A program made the translations under genes and the position numbers. Below the pieces are notes generated by a model, which saw only the letters and a program-made list of their open reading frames with translations, had not been told where the DNA came from and searched no databases. From Opitutaceae bacterium (GTDB lineage Bacteria > Verrucomicrobiota > Verrucomicrobiia > Opitutales > Opitutaceae): DNA of 33,037 nt. The stretch spans positions 1-33,037 of the forward strand of contig JAIXWY010000012.1 of NCBI GenBank assembly GCA_027490995.1, written 5' to 3'. Within the stretch, counting starts at the first letter, position 1, and the number at the start of each line of letters is the position of its first letter. Shown here piece after piece: positions 8,856 through 16,093 of the stretch.

Positions 8856-10367
8856 CTACTCCTCCACCGCCGGGCGCCGGCTCCACGTCAGGCCTTCGAG
8901 CTGCCGCTCGGCAGGCGGAGCCTCCAGCAGGCTGGCCGCGTAGCCCGCTGCCAGCGTAACGAACGTTCCCACCATGGCCCACCAGAGGAAGGAGACGTCG
9001 GTCCCGAAGCAGACCCAGATCGTTGCAACAACGCCGGCGAGCCAGCCGATCAGGGCTCCTCGCGCGGTGACCCGGCTGAAGAGCATGCCGAGGAGAAACA
9101 GTCCGATCAGTGGGCCGCCCACGAGGCTGATGACCTTGTTCGTCGCCTCCAGCAGCGTACCCAACCGCTCGACGAGGAACGCGAGCAGCATCACCGTGCC
9201 GCCATACGCAAAGGTGAGGATGCGCGCCAGCCGCAGTTGATGAACCTCGGAGAGATCGGGCCTCCGCCAAAGTCGCTGATAGAAATCCACGAGGCTCGCG
9301 GAGGTCAGTGAGTTGATCCCAGCGGAAATCGTCGACATGCTCGCAGCGTAGATTGCCGCGATAAAGAGTCCGGGCAGGCCGGCAGGAAGTTCCTGGATTA
9401 CGAAGTAGGGCAGGATCTGGTCGGCCTTGGTGATGTGACCGGCGGCCAGGGGATCGCCTTGGACCTGGTAGAAGGCGTACAAGATCAGTCCGCTACCGAA
9501 GAACAGGCCCGACACCGGCAGCACGAGGATCAGCTTGATCCACAGACCCCGCTGGGCGGCGCGCAGGCTCTTGGCTGTCAGGTAGCGCTGCACCGAAACC
9601 TGATCCGTCGCCATCTGCACGAGGTGCATGAACGCGGAGCCGATCACCAGTCCCCAGAGCGTGACGCGCACCGTCGGATCGAGGCTGAGGCTGAGGTCGA
9701 ATCGGCCTCCGGCCTGGCCGAGCTCGATCGCCCCGGCTAGACCACCGGGGATGCGCGCAAGGGCGTAGCCTGCCACGATCAGCATCCCGCCGAAGAGCAC
9801 GAACAGCTGCATGATGTCCGTCCAAATCACCGCCCGCATCCCCCCGAACGTCGTGTAGATTGTGGTGACGAGGCCCGTGCAGACGATGGTGAACCACAGC
9901 GGCAGTCCGGTCACCTGCTCAAGGGCCAGAGCCGGCGCGTAGGTGGCGGCGGCCAGCCAGAGTAACACGCGCAAGATGAAGGAGGCTGAGGCGATCGTCC
10001 GGAGCGTCGTCGAAAAGCGTTCCTCAAGGTACTGGTAGGCGGTGAAAAAGCGGCGGTTATAGTAGAACCGCAGGAAGACGAGCGTGGTGAGCGGCGTGGC
10101 GATGAAGAAGCCGAGGTTGACGAGGAAGAAGGCGGGACCGTTGACGTAGCCCTCGCCGGGCGCCGCGAGAAAAGTGATGCCCGAGAACAGCGCCGCAAGG
10201 GTGGTCATCGAGACGACCACGCTCCCCATCGAGCGGCCGGCGAGGAAGTACTCCTTCAGGTCGCGTTGTCCGCGGACAAACCAGAGTCCGATGGCGGCGG
10301 TGAGGGCGAGGTAGGCGCCAAAGATTAAATAGTCCAGCCAGCCGAAGGTCTGTGGCATCGGGTTCAT
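8856..10367 (-). CDS. Sodium:solute symporter family transporter (SSS/SLC5)
   Basis: A polytopic inner-membrane protein of 503 residues with about 13 hydrophobic segments, the usual size for Na+/solute symporters. Recognisable features are the N-terminal helix LDYLIFGAYLALTAAIGLWF, the 'KEYFLAGRSM' loop after it, 'ALFSGITFLAAPGEGY' in the second helix, the long 'TTIYTTFGGMRAVIWTDIMQLFV' segment typical of the family, and 'AAIYAASMSTISAGINSLTSASLVDFY' in helix 8. I chose the ATG at 10367 (MNPMPQTFGW, with MPQ as an alternative) because the 57 upstream codons read as Arg-rich non-coding sequence. The substrate is not determined by the sequence; a sugar or sugar acid is possible given the nearby DapA-family lyase and GH9 enzyme, but these are separated by other genes. 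Confidence 0.88.
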   Translation of the reverse strand: MNPMPQTFGWLDYLIFGAYLALTAAIGLWFVRGQRDLKEYFLAGRSMGSVVVSMTTLAALFSGITFLAAPGEGYVNGPAFFLVNLGFFIATPLTTLVFLRFYYNRRFFTAYQYLEERFSTTLRTIASASFILRVLLWLAAATYAPALALEQVTGLPLWFTIVCTGLVTTIYTTFGGMRAVIWTDIMQLFVLFGGMLIVAGYALARIPGGLAGAIELGQAGGRFDLSLSLDPTVRVTLWGLVIGSAFMHLVQMATDQVSVQRYLTAKSLRAAQRGLWIKLILVLPVSGLFFGSGLILYAFYQVQGDPLAAGHITKADQILPYFVIQELPAGLPGLFIAAIYAASMSTISAGINSLTSASLVDFYQRLWRRPDLSEVHQLRLARILTFAYGGTVMLLAFLVERLGTLLEATNKVISLVGGPLIGLFLLGMLFSRVTARGALIGWLAGVVATIWVCFGTDVSFLWWAMVGTFVTLAAGYAASLLEAPPAERQLEGLTWSRRPAVEE

Positions 10368-10836
10368 GGGGTGCCGCAACCGTGCCCCGGCCGCCTTGAA
10401 CAGCAACCGGCAGAACGAGAATTTCCCGACATTGTCCTGCCGACGTTGCGGGGCAACGGACGCCTTCCCGCCCCCGTCCGGGTTAACGCTCCCTCGGTCG
10501 ACCCGCCGGTCCCGGTCCCGGTGCCGCGCCACGCCCAAGCCGACCCCGGGGCGCCGCGGCGGTCGCGCCCGGCCAGTCGGACGCGCCCGGCCAGTCGGAC
10601 GGGGTCAGGCTAGGGCAGCGGACAAAGCGACCGTCGCTCGGCGCCGCCGCGGCGAAGACGATGCCGGAGCGACGCCGTTCCGCCTGCGGCGCAACCGCGT
10701 GGAGCCGTCGTCACGCGCCGTTAGCGTGAGCCCCAATCAGTATCCAGTATAAGCACACGTAAGGAGCTTTTGGTGAGATGCGCGCGCGGCCGGTTGCCCG
10801 GTAAGGCATCGTCGATCTCATGGAAGGCGGTCGGCA
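10368..10836. other. Intergenic region between symporter and methyltransferase genes
   Basis: About 470 bases without a supportable gene, mostly very GC-rich. It contains an exact tandem 18-mer (10565-10600) directly followed by GGGGTCAGGCT (10601-10611), the same 11-mer as at 8493-8503 on the other side of the symporter gene. A less GC-rich patch at 10735-10770 includes TATACT on the minus strand; it could be a promoter element for the symporter, but at almost 400 bases distance this is weak. Confidence 0.5.
10565..10600. repeat. Tandem duplication of an 18-mer
   Basis: GCGCCCGGCCAGTCGGAC is present twice without a gap (10565-10582, 10583-10600) in intergenic DNA, immediately before the GGGGTCAGGCT motif. 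Confidence 0.8.
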
Positions 10837-11802
10837 TCAGTCGGCCGAGGTCGCACGCGCTGCCTCCACCAACGCCACGGGTGAACGGTGGCGCTGTACC
10901 GCCACGGCCTCGCGGAGGCTACGCCGGAGCTTGCGGAGCGGCCTTATCCAAGTCCGCACTGAAAGGTAATGCGCGAGGACGGTGTGGCCAGCGAGCGCCG
11001 CCTGTACGCGGGCACAGTTGGTGGGCAGGTGCGGTGGGATGGGGTTCCGCAGTGCGCCGAGGCGGAACACGACGAGGATGTTGCCCCGATCCGGTGAGGT
11101 ATGGTCGAAGACGACTTCAAGTCCGACCGCCTTACCAAGCGCCCGGAGGGTCGGCAGGTTGAAGTGGTGCAGGTGGGCGAAGTGAAAGCGTCGCCGCGGC
11201 GAACCGCAGTCCGCTTCCACGTTGGGGACTTCGATCGCAATCATGCCACCGGGAGCCAACCAGCGCACCAGTTGCGCCAGCGCACCCCGCGGATCGACTA
11301 GGTGTTCCGCGACATGAAAAAGAGTGATCGCCTCGAAACTGCCGGGAGCAAAGCGGGCTTGGGTCCAGTCCGCCGTAATCACCGGGAGGCGGAGGGTTTC
11401 ACGCGCCCAACGTGAATACCCCTCATGCGGCTCGATCCCGATCGCGTCCTTGCCGGAGGCGCGGAGGACATGGACGAATTCGCCGCTGCTCGCGCCGACG
11501 TCGAGGATGCGGTGGCGGTGAGCGAGGACCGGATGGAGGCGGTTGAAGCGATGGTGCGCCACCGCGGCGGCTCGGTAGAGGTGGCGCCGTTTGGGTTGGT
11601 GCGCACCTTTGTAGTTCTGCCGGTATTCGTGGGAATAGTACGCGGCGATCGCCTCATCCGAGGGCCGGGGATCGGTCCAGACAAGGCCGCATTCGCGGCA
11701 GACCACGGTGCGCAGAGGCTGGCGGTCACGGTCGCGGGTGCACACGACGTATGCGTGGCGCGCGCCGCAAAGATTGCAGGCATGGTGGGGACGAATAGCC
11801 AC
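10837..11802 (-). CDS. Class I SAM-dependent methyltransferase with N-terminal zinc ribbon
   Basis: A methyltransferase of the Methyltransf_23 type. The N-terminus has two CxxC pairs, CNLC and CREC, about 26 residues apart, a probable zinc site. Then come the SAM-binding motif ILDVGASSGEF, the acidic end of the second strand in 'DAIGIEPHEGYSRWA', the motif-IV-like 'ITLFHVAEHLVDP' and 'APGGMIAIEVPN'. This domain set is often found with polysaccharide or lipid sugar modification, but no partner genes are present, so the substrate is unknown. The frame opens at a TTG at 11877; I prefer the GTG at 11802 (VAIRPHHACNLCG), which starts just before the zinc ribbon. No Shine-Dalgarno helps decide. It stands alone, in the same direction as the symporter gene. 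Confidence 0.85.
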   Translation of the reverse strand: MAIRPHHACNLCGARHAYVVCTRDRDRQPLRTVVCRECGLVWTDPRPSDEAIAAYYSHEYRQNYKGAHQPKRRHLYRAAAVAHHRFNRLHPVLAHRHRILDVGASSGEFVHVLRASGKDAIGIEPHEGYSRWARETLRLPVITADWTQARFAPGSFEAITLFHVAEHLVDPRGALAQLVRWLAPGGMIAIEVPNVEADCGSPRRRFHFAHLHHFNLPTLRALGKAVGLEVVFDHTSPDRGNILVVFRLGALRNPIPPHLPTNCARVQAALAGHTVLAHYLSVRTWIRPLRKLRRSLREAVAVQRHRSPVALVEAARATSAD

Positions 11803-11877
11803 GGGGGCCGTCGTCCAAAGAGAGGAAAGGGACACGGAGGTGATGCATTCGAGGTGAGAGTGCGCGGTGACTCCCAA

Positions 11878-12658
11878 AATGGGGAGGCTCCGCGGGAATC
11901 CAGACGCGGGCTAGGCCGCGTTGTCTCAAATGAGGCGCACTCCAAAAAGAAGATGCGGGGGCAGTGGGAGCCGCATGGGACGAGGCATGGCGCCCTTCGT
12001 GCGACGGAGTATCTTCCGACGCCAGACCGCTGGGACCAAGCGTCGTTTTTCGCGCATGAATGGCGAGCGCGGCGGGTGGATAGCGAAGGGTCGAAGGCGG
12101 TCCGCGCGGCGGGCGCCGCAATCCGCCCTTGTGGCGAATCGCACCTTCGTGACTGCGGGCATCCGGAGACGCACGGCGGTGGTCTAGGTCGCCCGCCGAT
12201 CGAGAGCGCGTGCTCGCACGGCACGCGGTCGGTTGCGCGAAGGAGGAGGCGGGAAGGTGATGATCATGCTCGAGTGGCGCCGCTGCGGCGTGGCCGGCGA
12301 TCGTGACAAAACCGGCCGCGCTGTGGGCGATGGCGTCTACCGTAGCAGAGGGCCCGTGAGACGAGCGTGAAGCGTCCGTTGAACGAACTTCAATTCGACG
12401 AACCCTCGACGAAGGGCCCCCCCTTTGGAGTCAGCGAACGGAGTGTCGTCGCACCGCACGCAGGCCCGCACTCCTCGCCGCTGTTCGTCTTGAACCGCCG
12501 CGTCGCTCCGCCGTGCGCGGGGTTCTGCGTCACCTTGGTGATCCCGAGCTACTCGCCACGCCCCCTCGATCGAAGCCCGCGGGGGGCGTGGGACCGCTGA
12601 GTTTGTTAGGGATTTGGGATGGCAACCTCTGCCAGCGGGATCAGGCTCACAGTCACCC
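11878..12658. other. Long divergent intergenic region between methyltransferase and GH9 genes
   Basis: About 780 bases between two divergently transcribed genes. Several open frames cross it on both strands, but none gives a coherent protein: they are Arg/Pro/Ser-rich with no hydrophobic pattern or motif. A homopolymeric patch (C run near 12417-12424) and a GC-rich hairpin-like segment near 12575-12595 are present. I see no tRNA, no clear promoter and no transposase remnant. The region may hold a repeat family of this genome, which one window cannot show. Confidence 0.5.
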
Positions 12659-14308
12659 ATGAGAATCGTGCAATCAGCGGTTTGTCTCATCATCGGCGTG
12701 CTGGGGGCGGCTGCTTTCGGGGCCCCGGGAAGTGCCGTCCGGCTCAACTCACTCGGCTTTCTCCCCGATGGCCCCAAGGTGGCCTCGGTGACGGGGGACG
12801 CTTCGGGGTTCGTGGTCCGGGAGACCTCGAGTGGTCGCGACGTGTTCGCGGGCGCGCTGAGTGCGCCGCGTTTTCAAGCGGACGTGAACGAGACCGTGCG
12901 CGTTGCGGATTTTTCTGCGTTCACCCTGCCGGGCGAGTACGTGCTGGAGACATCGGAGGGCGCGCGTTCGGAGCCCTTTTCGATTGCGGCGGCCGTGTAT
13001 CAACCGGCGTTCATCACGGTGACGCGGGGATTCTATTTGTGGCGTTGTGGAACCGCGGTGTCTGGAACGCATCGTGGCCGGCTCTTCGCGCACGCGGCCT
13101 GCCACCTCGAGGACGGGTTCCTGGATTACCAAGGCAAACCGGGAGAGCGGCGCGATGGCACCGGCGGATGGCACGATGCCGGTGATTACGGCAAATACAC
13201 CGTCAACGCCGGCATTACTCTCGGAGTCATGTTCATGGCGTGGGACCACTTTCCGGAGTCGTTGCGCGCGCTGGACCTCGGCCTTCCGCGCACCGCTCCG
13301 GGCTACCCGGATTTCCTGCAGGAACTCAAATGGGAGACGGATTGGCTGCTCAAAATGCAGTACCCGGATGGATCGGGTCGCGTGGCGCACAAGCTGACGG
13401 CGAAGGTGTTCGAGCCTTTTTGTCTACCCGAGGACGATCGGCAGAAGCGCTATTTCACGGACTGGAGCACCGAGGCGGTGGCGAGCTTCGTGGCCATGAT
13501 GGCGCAGGCGTCCCGCCATTTTGCGCCTTACGATCCGGTGTATGCGGCTCGGCTTCTCGAGGCGGCGCGGGTGAGCTATCGGTTCCTGCGGGACACGCCG
13601 CCTCGACGCTTTGAGCAGGGGGAATTCAAGACCGGCGCGTACCAGTCGGACGACGCGGATGACCGACTTTGGGCGGCGGCGGAGTTGTGGGAATCCACCG
13701 GTGAGGACGGGTTCCGGAAAGACTTTGAAGCGCACGTTGACGTTGCCGGGGCAACGGTGGAAGCGGACTGGGACTGGCGGGACGTTTCGAATCTGGGCGT
13801 TTTCCAGTATGTGCTCTCGAAGCGGGCGGGACGGAATCCGGACGTGGTGGCTCGCCTGCAGCGGTCGATTGTGGCGGTGGCGGATGAGATTGCGGCCCAA
13901 GCGGAGCGCGATGTTTACGCCCGCCCGTTGGTCCGGTACTATTGGGGAGCGAACGGCACGGTGGCGCGCCAGGTTGTGAATCTCCAAGTGGCCGATCGGA
14001 TCGCCCCGAACCCGAAGTACCGTGCGGCGGCGCTGGCGGCGGTGGATCACCTGCTTGGTCGGAACGTCTACGGACGTTCGTACCTCACCGGCGTGGGTCA
14101 TGATCCCGCCCGCTTTCCGCATGACCGGCGGTCCGGGGCGGACCGTGAGCCCGAGCCGTGGCCCGGTTATCTGGTGGGAGGTGGCCACACCGCAACCGGC
14201 TGGATCGATCGCGAGGAGGACTACCGCACCAATGAGATCGCGATCAACTGGCAGGGGGCCTTGGTCTACGCTCTGGCGGGATTTCTGCCGGTGGCGGCAC
14301 CGCAGTGA
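12659..14308 (+). CDS. Secreted glycoside hydrolase family 9 (endoglucanase-type) protein
   Basis: A 549-residue GH9 enzyme, an inverting beta-glycosidase of the cellulase E/celD group. From the ATG at 12659 the first 22 residues (MRIVQSAVCLIIGVLGAAAFGA) form a signal peptide, which is why I prefer it over the ATGs at 12614 and 12619. An N-terminal Ig-like CelD_N domain (about 25-110, 'VRLNSLGFLPDGPKVASV') precedes the (alpha/alpha)6 catalytic domain. GGWHDAGDYGKYT (about 170-181) contains the paired Asp residues of the catalytic base site; HLLGRNVYGRSYLTGVG and the 'FPHDRRSG' loop are the conserved His/Arg region; NEIAINW near residue 526 supplies the acid Glu. No carbohydrate-binding module is seen. 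The actual beta-glucan substrate cannot be told. It converges on the DapA-family gene. Confidence 0.92.
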   Translation: MRIVQSAVCLIIGVLGAAAFGAPGSAVRLNSLGFLPDGPKVASVTGDASGFVVRETSSGRDVFAGALSAPRFQADVNETVRVADFSAFTLPGEYVLETSEGARSEPFSIAAAVYQPAFITVTRGFYLWRCGTAVSGTHRGRLFAHAACHLEDGFLDYQGKPGERRDGTGGWHDAGDYGKYTVNAGITLGVMFMAWDHFPESLRALDLGLPRTAPGYPDFLQELKWETDWLLKMQYPDGSGRVAHKLTAKVFEPFCLPEDDRQKRYFTDWSTEAVASFVAMMAQASRHFAPYDPVYAARLLEAARVSYRFLRDTPPRRFEQGEFKTGAYQSDDADDRLWAAAELWESTGEDGFRKDFEAHVDVAGATVEADWDWRDVSNLGVFQYVLSKRAGRNPDVVARLQRSIVAVADEIAAQAERDVYARPLVRYYWGANGTVARQVVNLQVADRIAPNPKYRAAALAAVDHLLGRNVYGRSYLTGVGHDPARFPHDRRSGADREPEPWPGYLVGGGHTATGWIDREEDYRTNEIAINWQGALVYALAGFLPVAAPQ

Positions 14309-14449
14309 AGCGACGTTGGCCAGAGCGGAGTGACCTCAACGCGGGTCCGAGATCAACGCGGACGTAGGGAGTCGAAGGCGAATGGGCGACGCTGGAGGCG
14401 GCGCCGCGAAGCGTGGCGACACGGCGCAATGCCTCCCACTGCCTGGCGG

Positions 14450-15352
14450 TTACCCGCGGCGCCAGCCTGGCGGCACGGCCGCCTTGAAGCACGCGAAGTC
14501 GGCCTCCGTCGCGCTCGCATAAGGCGGCAGCAGGCGGAGCGGGAAGGTCGGATCGGTCATGCGATAGAGCATCTTGTCGTACGCTCCATCGATGTGAAAC
14601 CGGGTCCCTGCTGCCTTGAGGCCGGCGATGATGGCTTTGAAATCCTCGAGGTCCGCGGCGCGTTGCGCGTCTGAACCGGCAACGAAGGCCTTGGCCCGCG
14701 CGGGGTGGATTGAGGCCAGGGAAATCAGCAGCCCGAGGTCATGCGTTTTCCGGGCGATGGCGTAACCCATCTCGGTGATGTAGAACCGGAGCCTCGGCTG
14801 CAGGCTCATGAGGTCGGCGATCACGGCGGGATCGGTCGTACTGTTCTTGACCGCAATGAGGTTCGGGTGCGCCGCGGCGAGACGGCGGTACTCCACGGAC
14901 GTGAGCAGCCGCTTGGTCCGCATCAGATTATAGTGATGGAACTGGCAGTCGGGAAAGCGACCGCAAGTCTCCGCGAAGAAGCGGTCGACCTCCTCGTCAT
15001 TCAATGCGCCCCACGACGGCAGCGAGAGCTGGAAGAGCCGGAACCCGAGCGCGCGGCAGCGCTCGATGCGCTCGATGATGGTGGGTAGCGACAGTGAAAT
15101 CAAACCGACCATCGGCGTGACCCCGGCCTCGCGGGCGCTCGACCAGAAGGCGCGGGTGATTTGGTCGAATTGCGTCTCCGTGACCGCGTAGCCTTCGCCC
15201 GCCGTGCCGAAAATGTAGAGGTGACGCGTCAATTCGCGTCCGAGCGTGTGGATCTGCCGGCGGAAGACATCTTCTTGGAATTCGTAGTGCTCGTTCCAGG
15301 GGATGACGGCGGTCGCGAGGATGGCTGGGGCGCTTTCGGAGGGGGAGGACAT
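14450..15352 (-). CDS. DapA/N-acetylneuraminate lyase family protein
   Basis: A 300-residue class I aldolase-type (beta/alpha)8 barrel protein. GTAGEGYAVTE (49-59) corresponds to the GTTGE substrate-carboxylate loop, FHHYNL supplies the conserved Tyr (141), and LIAVKNSTTDP carries the Schiff-base Lys (169). The family uses pyruvate in condensation or retro-aldol reactions: dihydrodipicolinate synthase, N-acetylneuraminate lyase and keto-deoxy sugar acid aldolases. The divergent loops (AVKNST rather than GIKDSSGD, and 'MVGLISLSLP') suggest a catabolic member rather than the lysine-pathway DapA, but this is inference. I chose the ATG at 15352 (MSSPSE) because the longer frame to 15445 adds a non-conserved tail. 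It could act in sugar-acid breakdown together with the symporter, though they are not adjacent. Confidence 0.86.
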   Translation of the reverse strand: MSSPSESAPAILATAVIPWNEHYEFQEDVFRRQIHTLGRELTRHLYIFGTAGEGYAVTETQFDQITRAFWSSAREAGVTPMVGLISLSLPTIIERIERCRALGFRLFQLSLPSWGALNDEEVDRFFAETCGRFPDCQFHHYNLMRTKRLLTSVEYRRLAAAHPNLIAVKNSTTDPAVIADLMSLQPRLRFYITEMGYAIARKTHDLGLLISLASIHPARAKAFVAGSDAQRAADLEDFKAIIAGLKAAGTRFHIDGAYDKMLYRMTDPTFPLRLLPPYASATEADFACFKAAVPPGWRRG

Positions 15353-15622
15353 GGTCGGGGAGGTGCGGGGCAGGGCGGTGCGGGGAGTATCCTGGATGGA
15401 CCTGGGCACGCAAGCCGTCGAGTACCCCACGCGTTGAGTGCGCATGCGCGCGTGCGTGGAAGAGTCATGGCGAGCGACCGACCGACTGACCGAGCGCGTG
15501 GGGCTGCTTGGCTTCGGGTTGTTGCTCGAGGCGTCTTACGGGATCGGAGGAGATACCGATGTAGCGGCGGCCAGCGCCGTTTCGCAGCACGTATGCAAAA
15601 TAATCCATCGTTCACCCAAAGC

Positions 15623-15653
15623 AAAACGCCTCCCGAGCAGAGGGAGGCGTTTT
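15623..15653. terminator. Strong intrinsic terminator (works in either direction)
   Basis: A perfect 12-bp inverted repeat AAAACGCCTCCC / GGGAGGCGTTTT with a 7-base loop (15635-15641). The A and T runs flanking the GC stem give a U-tract in both directions. It sits immediately 3' of the partial tRNA on the minus strand, so it was probably the terminator of the original tRNA transcript. Confidence 0.85.
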
Positions 15654-15658
15654 AAATT

Positions 15659-15707
15659 GGGTGCAGGGGCTGGATTTGAACCAGCGACCTTCAGGTTATG
15701 AGCCTAA
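15659..15707 (-). tRNA. Truncated tRNA gene, 3' half with CAU anticodon (att-site remnant)
   Basis: Read on the minus strand, the sequence contains an anticodon loop CTCATAA (CAU, Met- or Ile2-type), the 3' anticodon strand CCTGA, a 5-base variable region, a complete T arm (GCTGG-TTCAAAT-CCAGC) and the acceptor 3' strand CCCTGCA. The acceptor 5' strand and D arm are missing: upstream of TTAGG, which still nearly pairs with CCTGA, the sequence is unrelated. It cannot fold into a tRNA and is not functional. Integration of an element into the 3' part of a tRNA gene leaves exactly this duplicate at the far end while the intact gene is rebuilt at the other. The element would lie to the right. Confidence 0.8.
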
Positions 15708-15877
15708 TGGTTGAAATACAATGAGTTATGTACCTCTGAGCGTACTGACAAGTACGCGAGTGGTACGCACGGGTAGCGTCTTGTTTTGGACACCATTTGG
15801 ACACCGATATTGGAGGTCAGCATTAGGGCGCGTTCCGAGCCCAATCTCGAGGCCTGAATGCCGCGCTCGTTCGACGT
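15704..15877 (-). pseudogene. Possible C-terminal remnant of a tyrosine integrase abutting the att core
   Basis: A 57-codon open frame with no start codon of its own (bounded upstream by TGA at 15878-15880) ends with TAG inside the tRNA-like core. It contains NIGVQMVSKTRR, which recalls the 'GVQ' repeats in the tails of tRNA-targeting integrases, and the position directly beside the att core is where such genes end. No catalytic Arg, His or Tyr motif is present here or upstream, so at most a tail remains. The assignment rests on position and a weak resemblance. Confidence 0.25.
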
Positions 15878-16093
15878 TCAAACCATCACGCCGGCTGCTA
15901 AATCTGCGCTACTCGTTCGCAGTTGAGTCGAACGGCATCCTCGCATACAGTACTCGCAGTAATCGAGAGCAGCCCTTTCGACAACGCGATTCGTTCATTC
16001 GCCATAGGCAAGGAGGACTGCAGCGACCCTCTACCCCGACCGGGCTTGACCCATGTAAATTGCCCGTAACCGTTGGATTTAACGCTCACAGCT
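15708..16093. other. Element-side att flank with short repeats
   Basis: Nearly 390 bases between the tRNA remnant and the next gene, without an intact gene. Close to the core are the inverted repeat GCGTAC-TGACAA-GTACGC (15740-15757), a further GTACGC at 15763-15768, and two direct copies of TTTGGACACC (15785-15794 and 15796-15805) spaced 11 bp, one helical turn. Such clusters fit integrase or excisionase arm sites, but the TTTGGACACC pair also overlaps the possible integrase tail. Confidence 0.4.

Noticed and set aside
8497..9270. Minus-strand frame of 257 codons running into the symporter gene
   Set aside because: Overlaps the true symporter frame in another phase and has no membrane pattern of its own.
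11425..12306. 293-codon plus-strand frame
   Set aside because: Half is antisense to the methyltransferase; the rest is composition-driven and Arg/Gly-rich.
12337..12777. Minus-strand frame upstream of GH9
   Set aside because: Overlaps the GH9 signal peptide on the other strand and lacks any recognisable domain.
15438..15701. Plus-strand frame ending GAGAGFEPATFRL
   Set aside because: That ending is the familiar artefact of reading a tRNA T arm backwards; there is no protein here.
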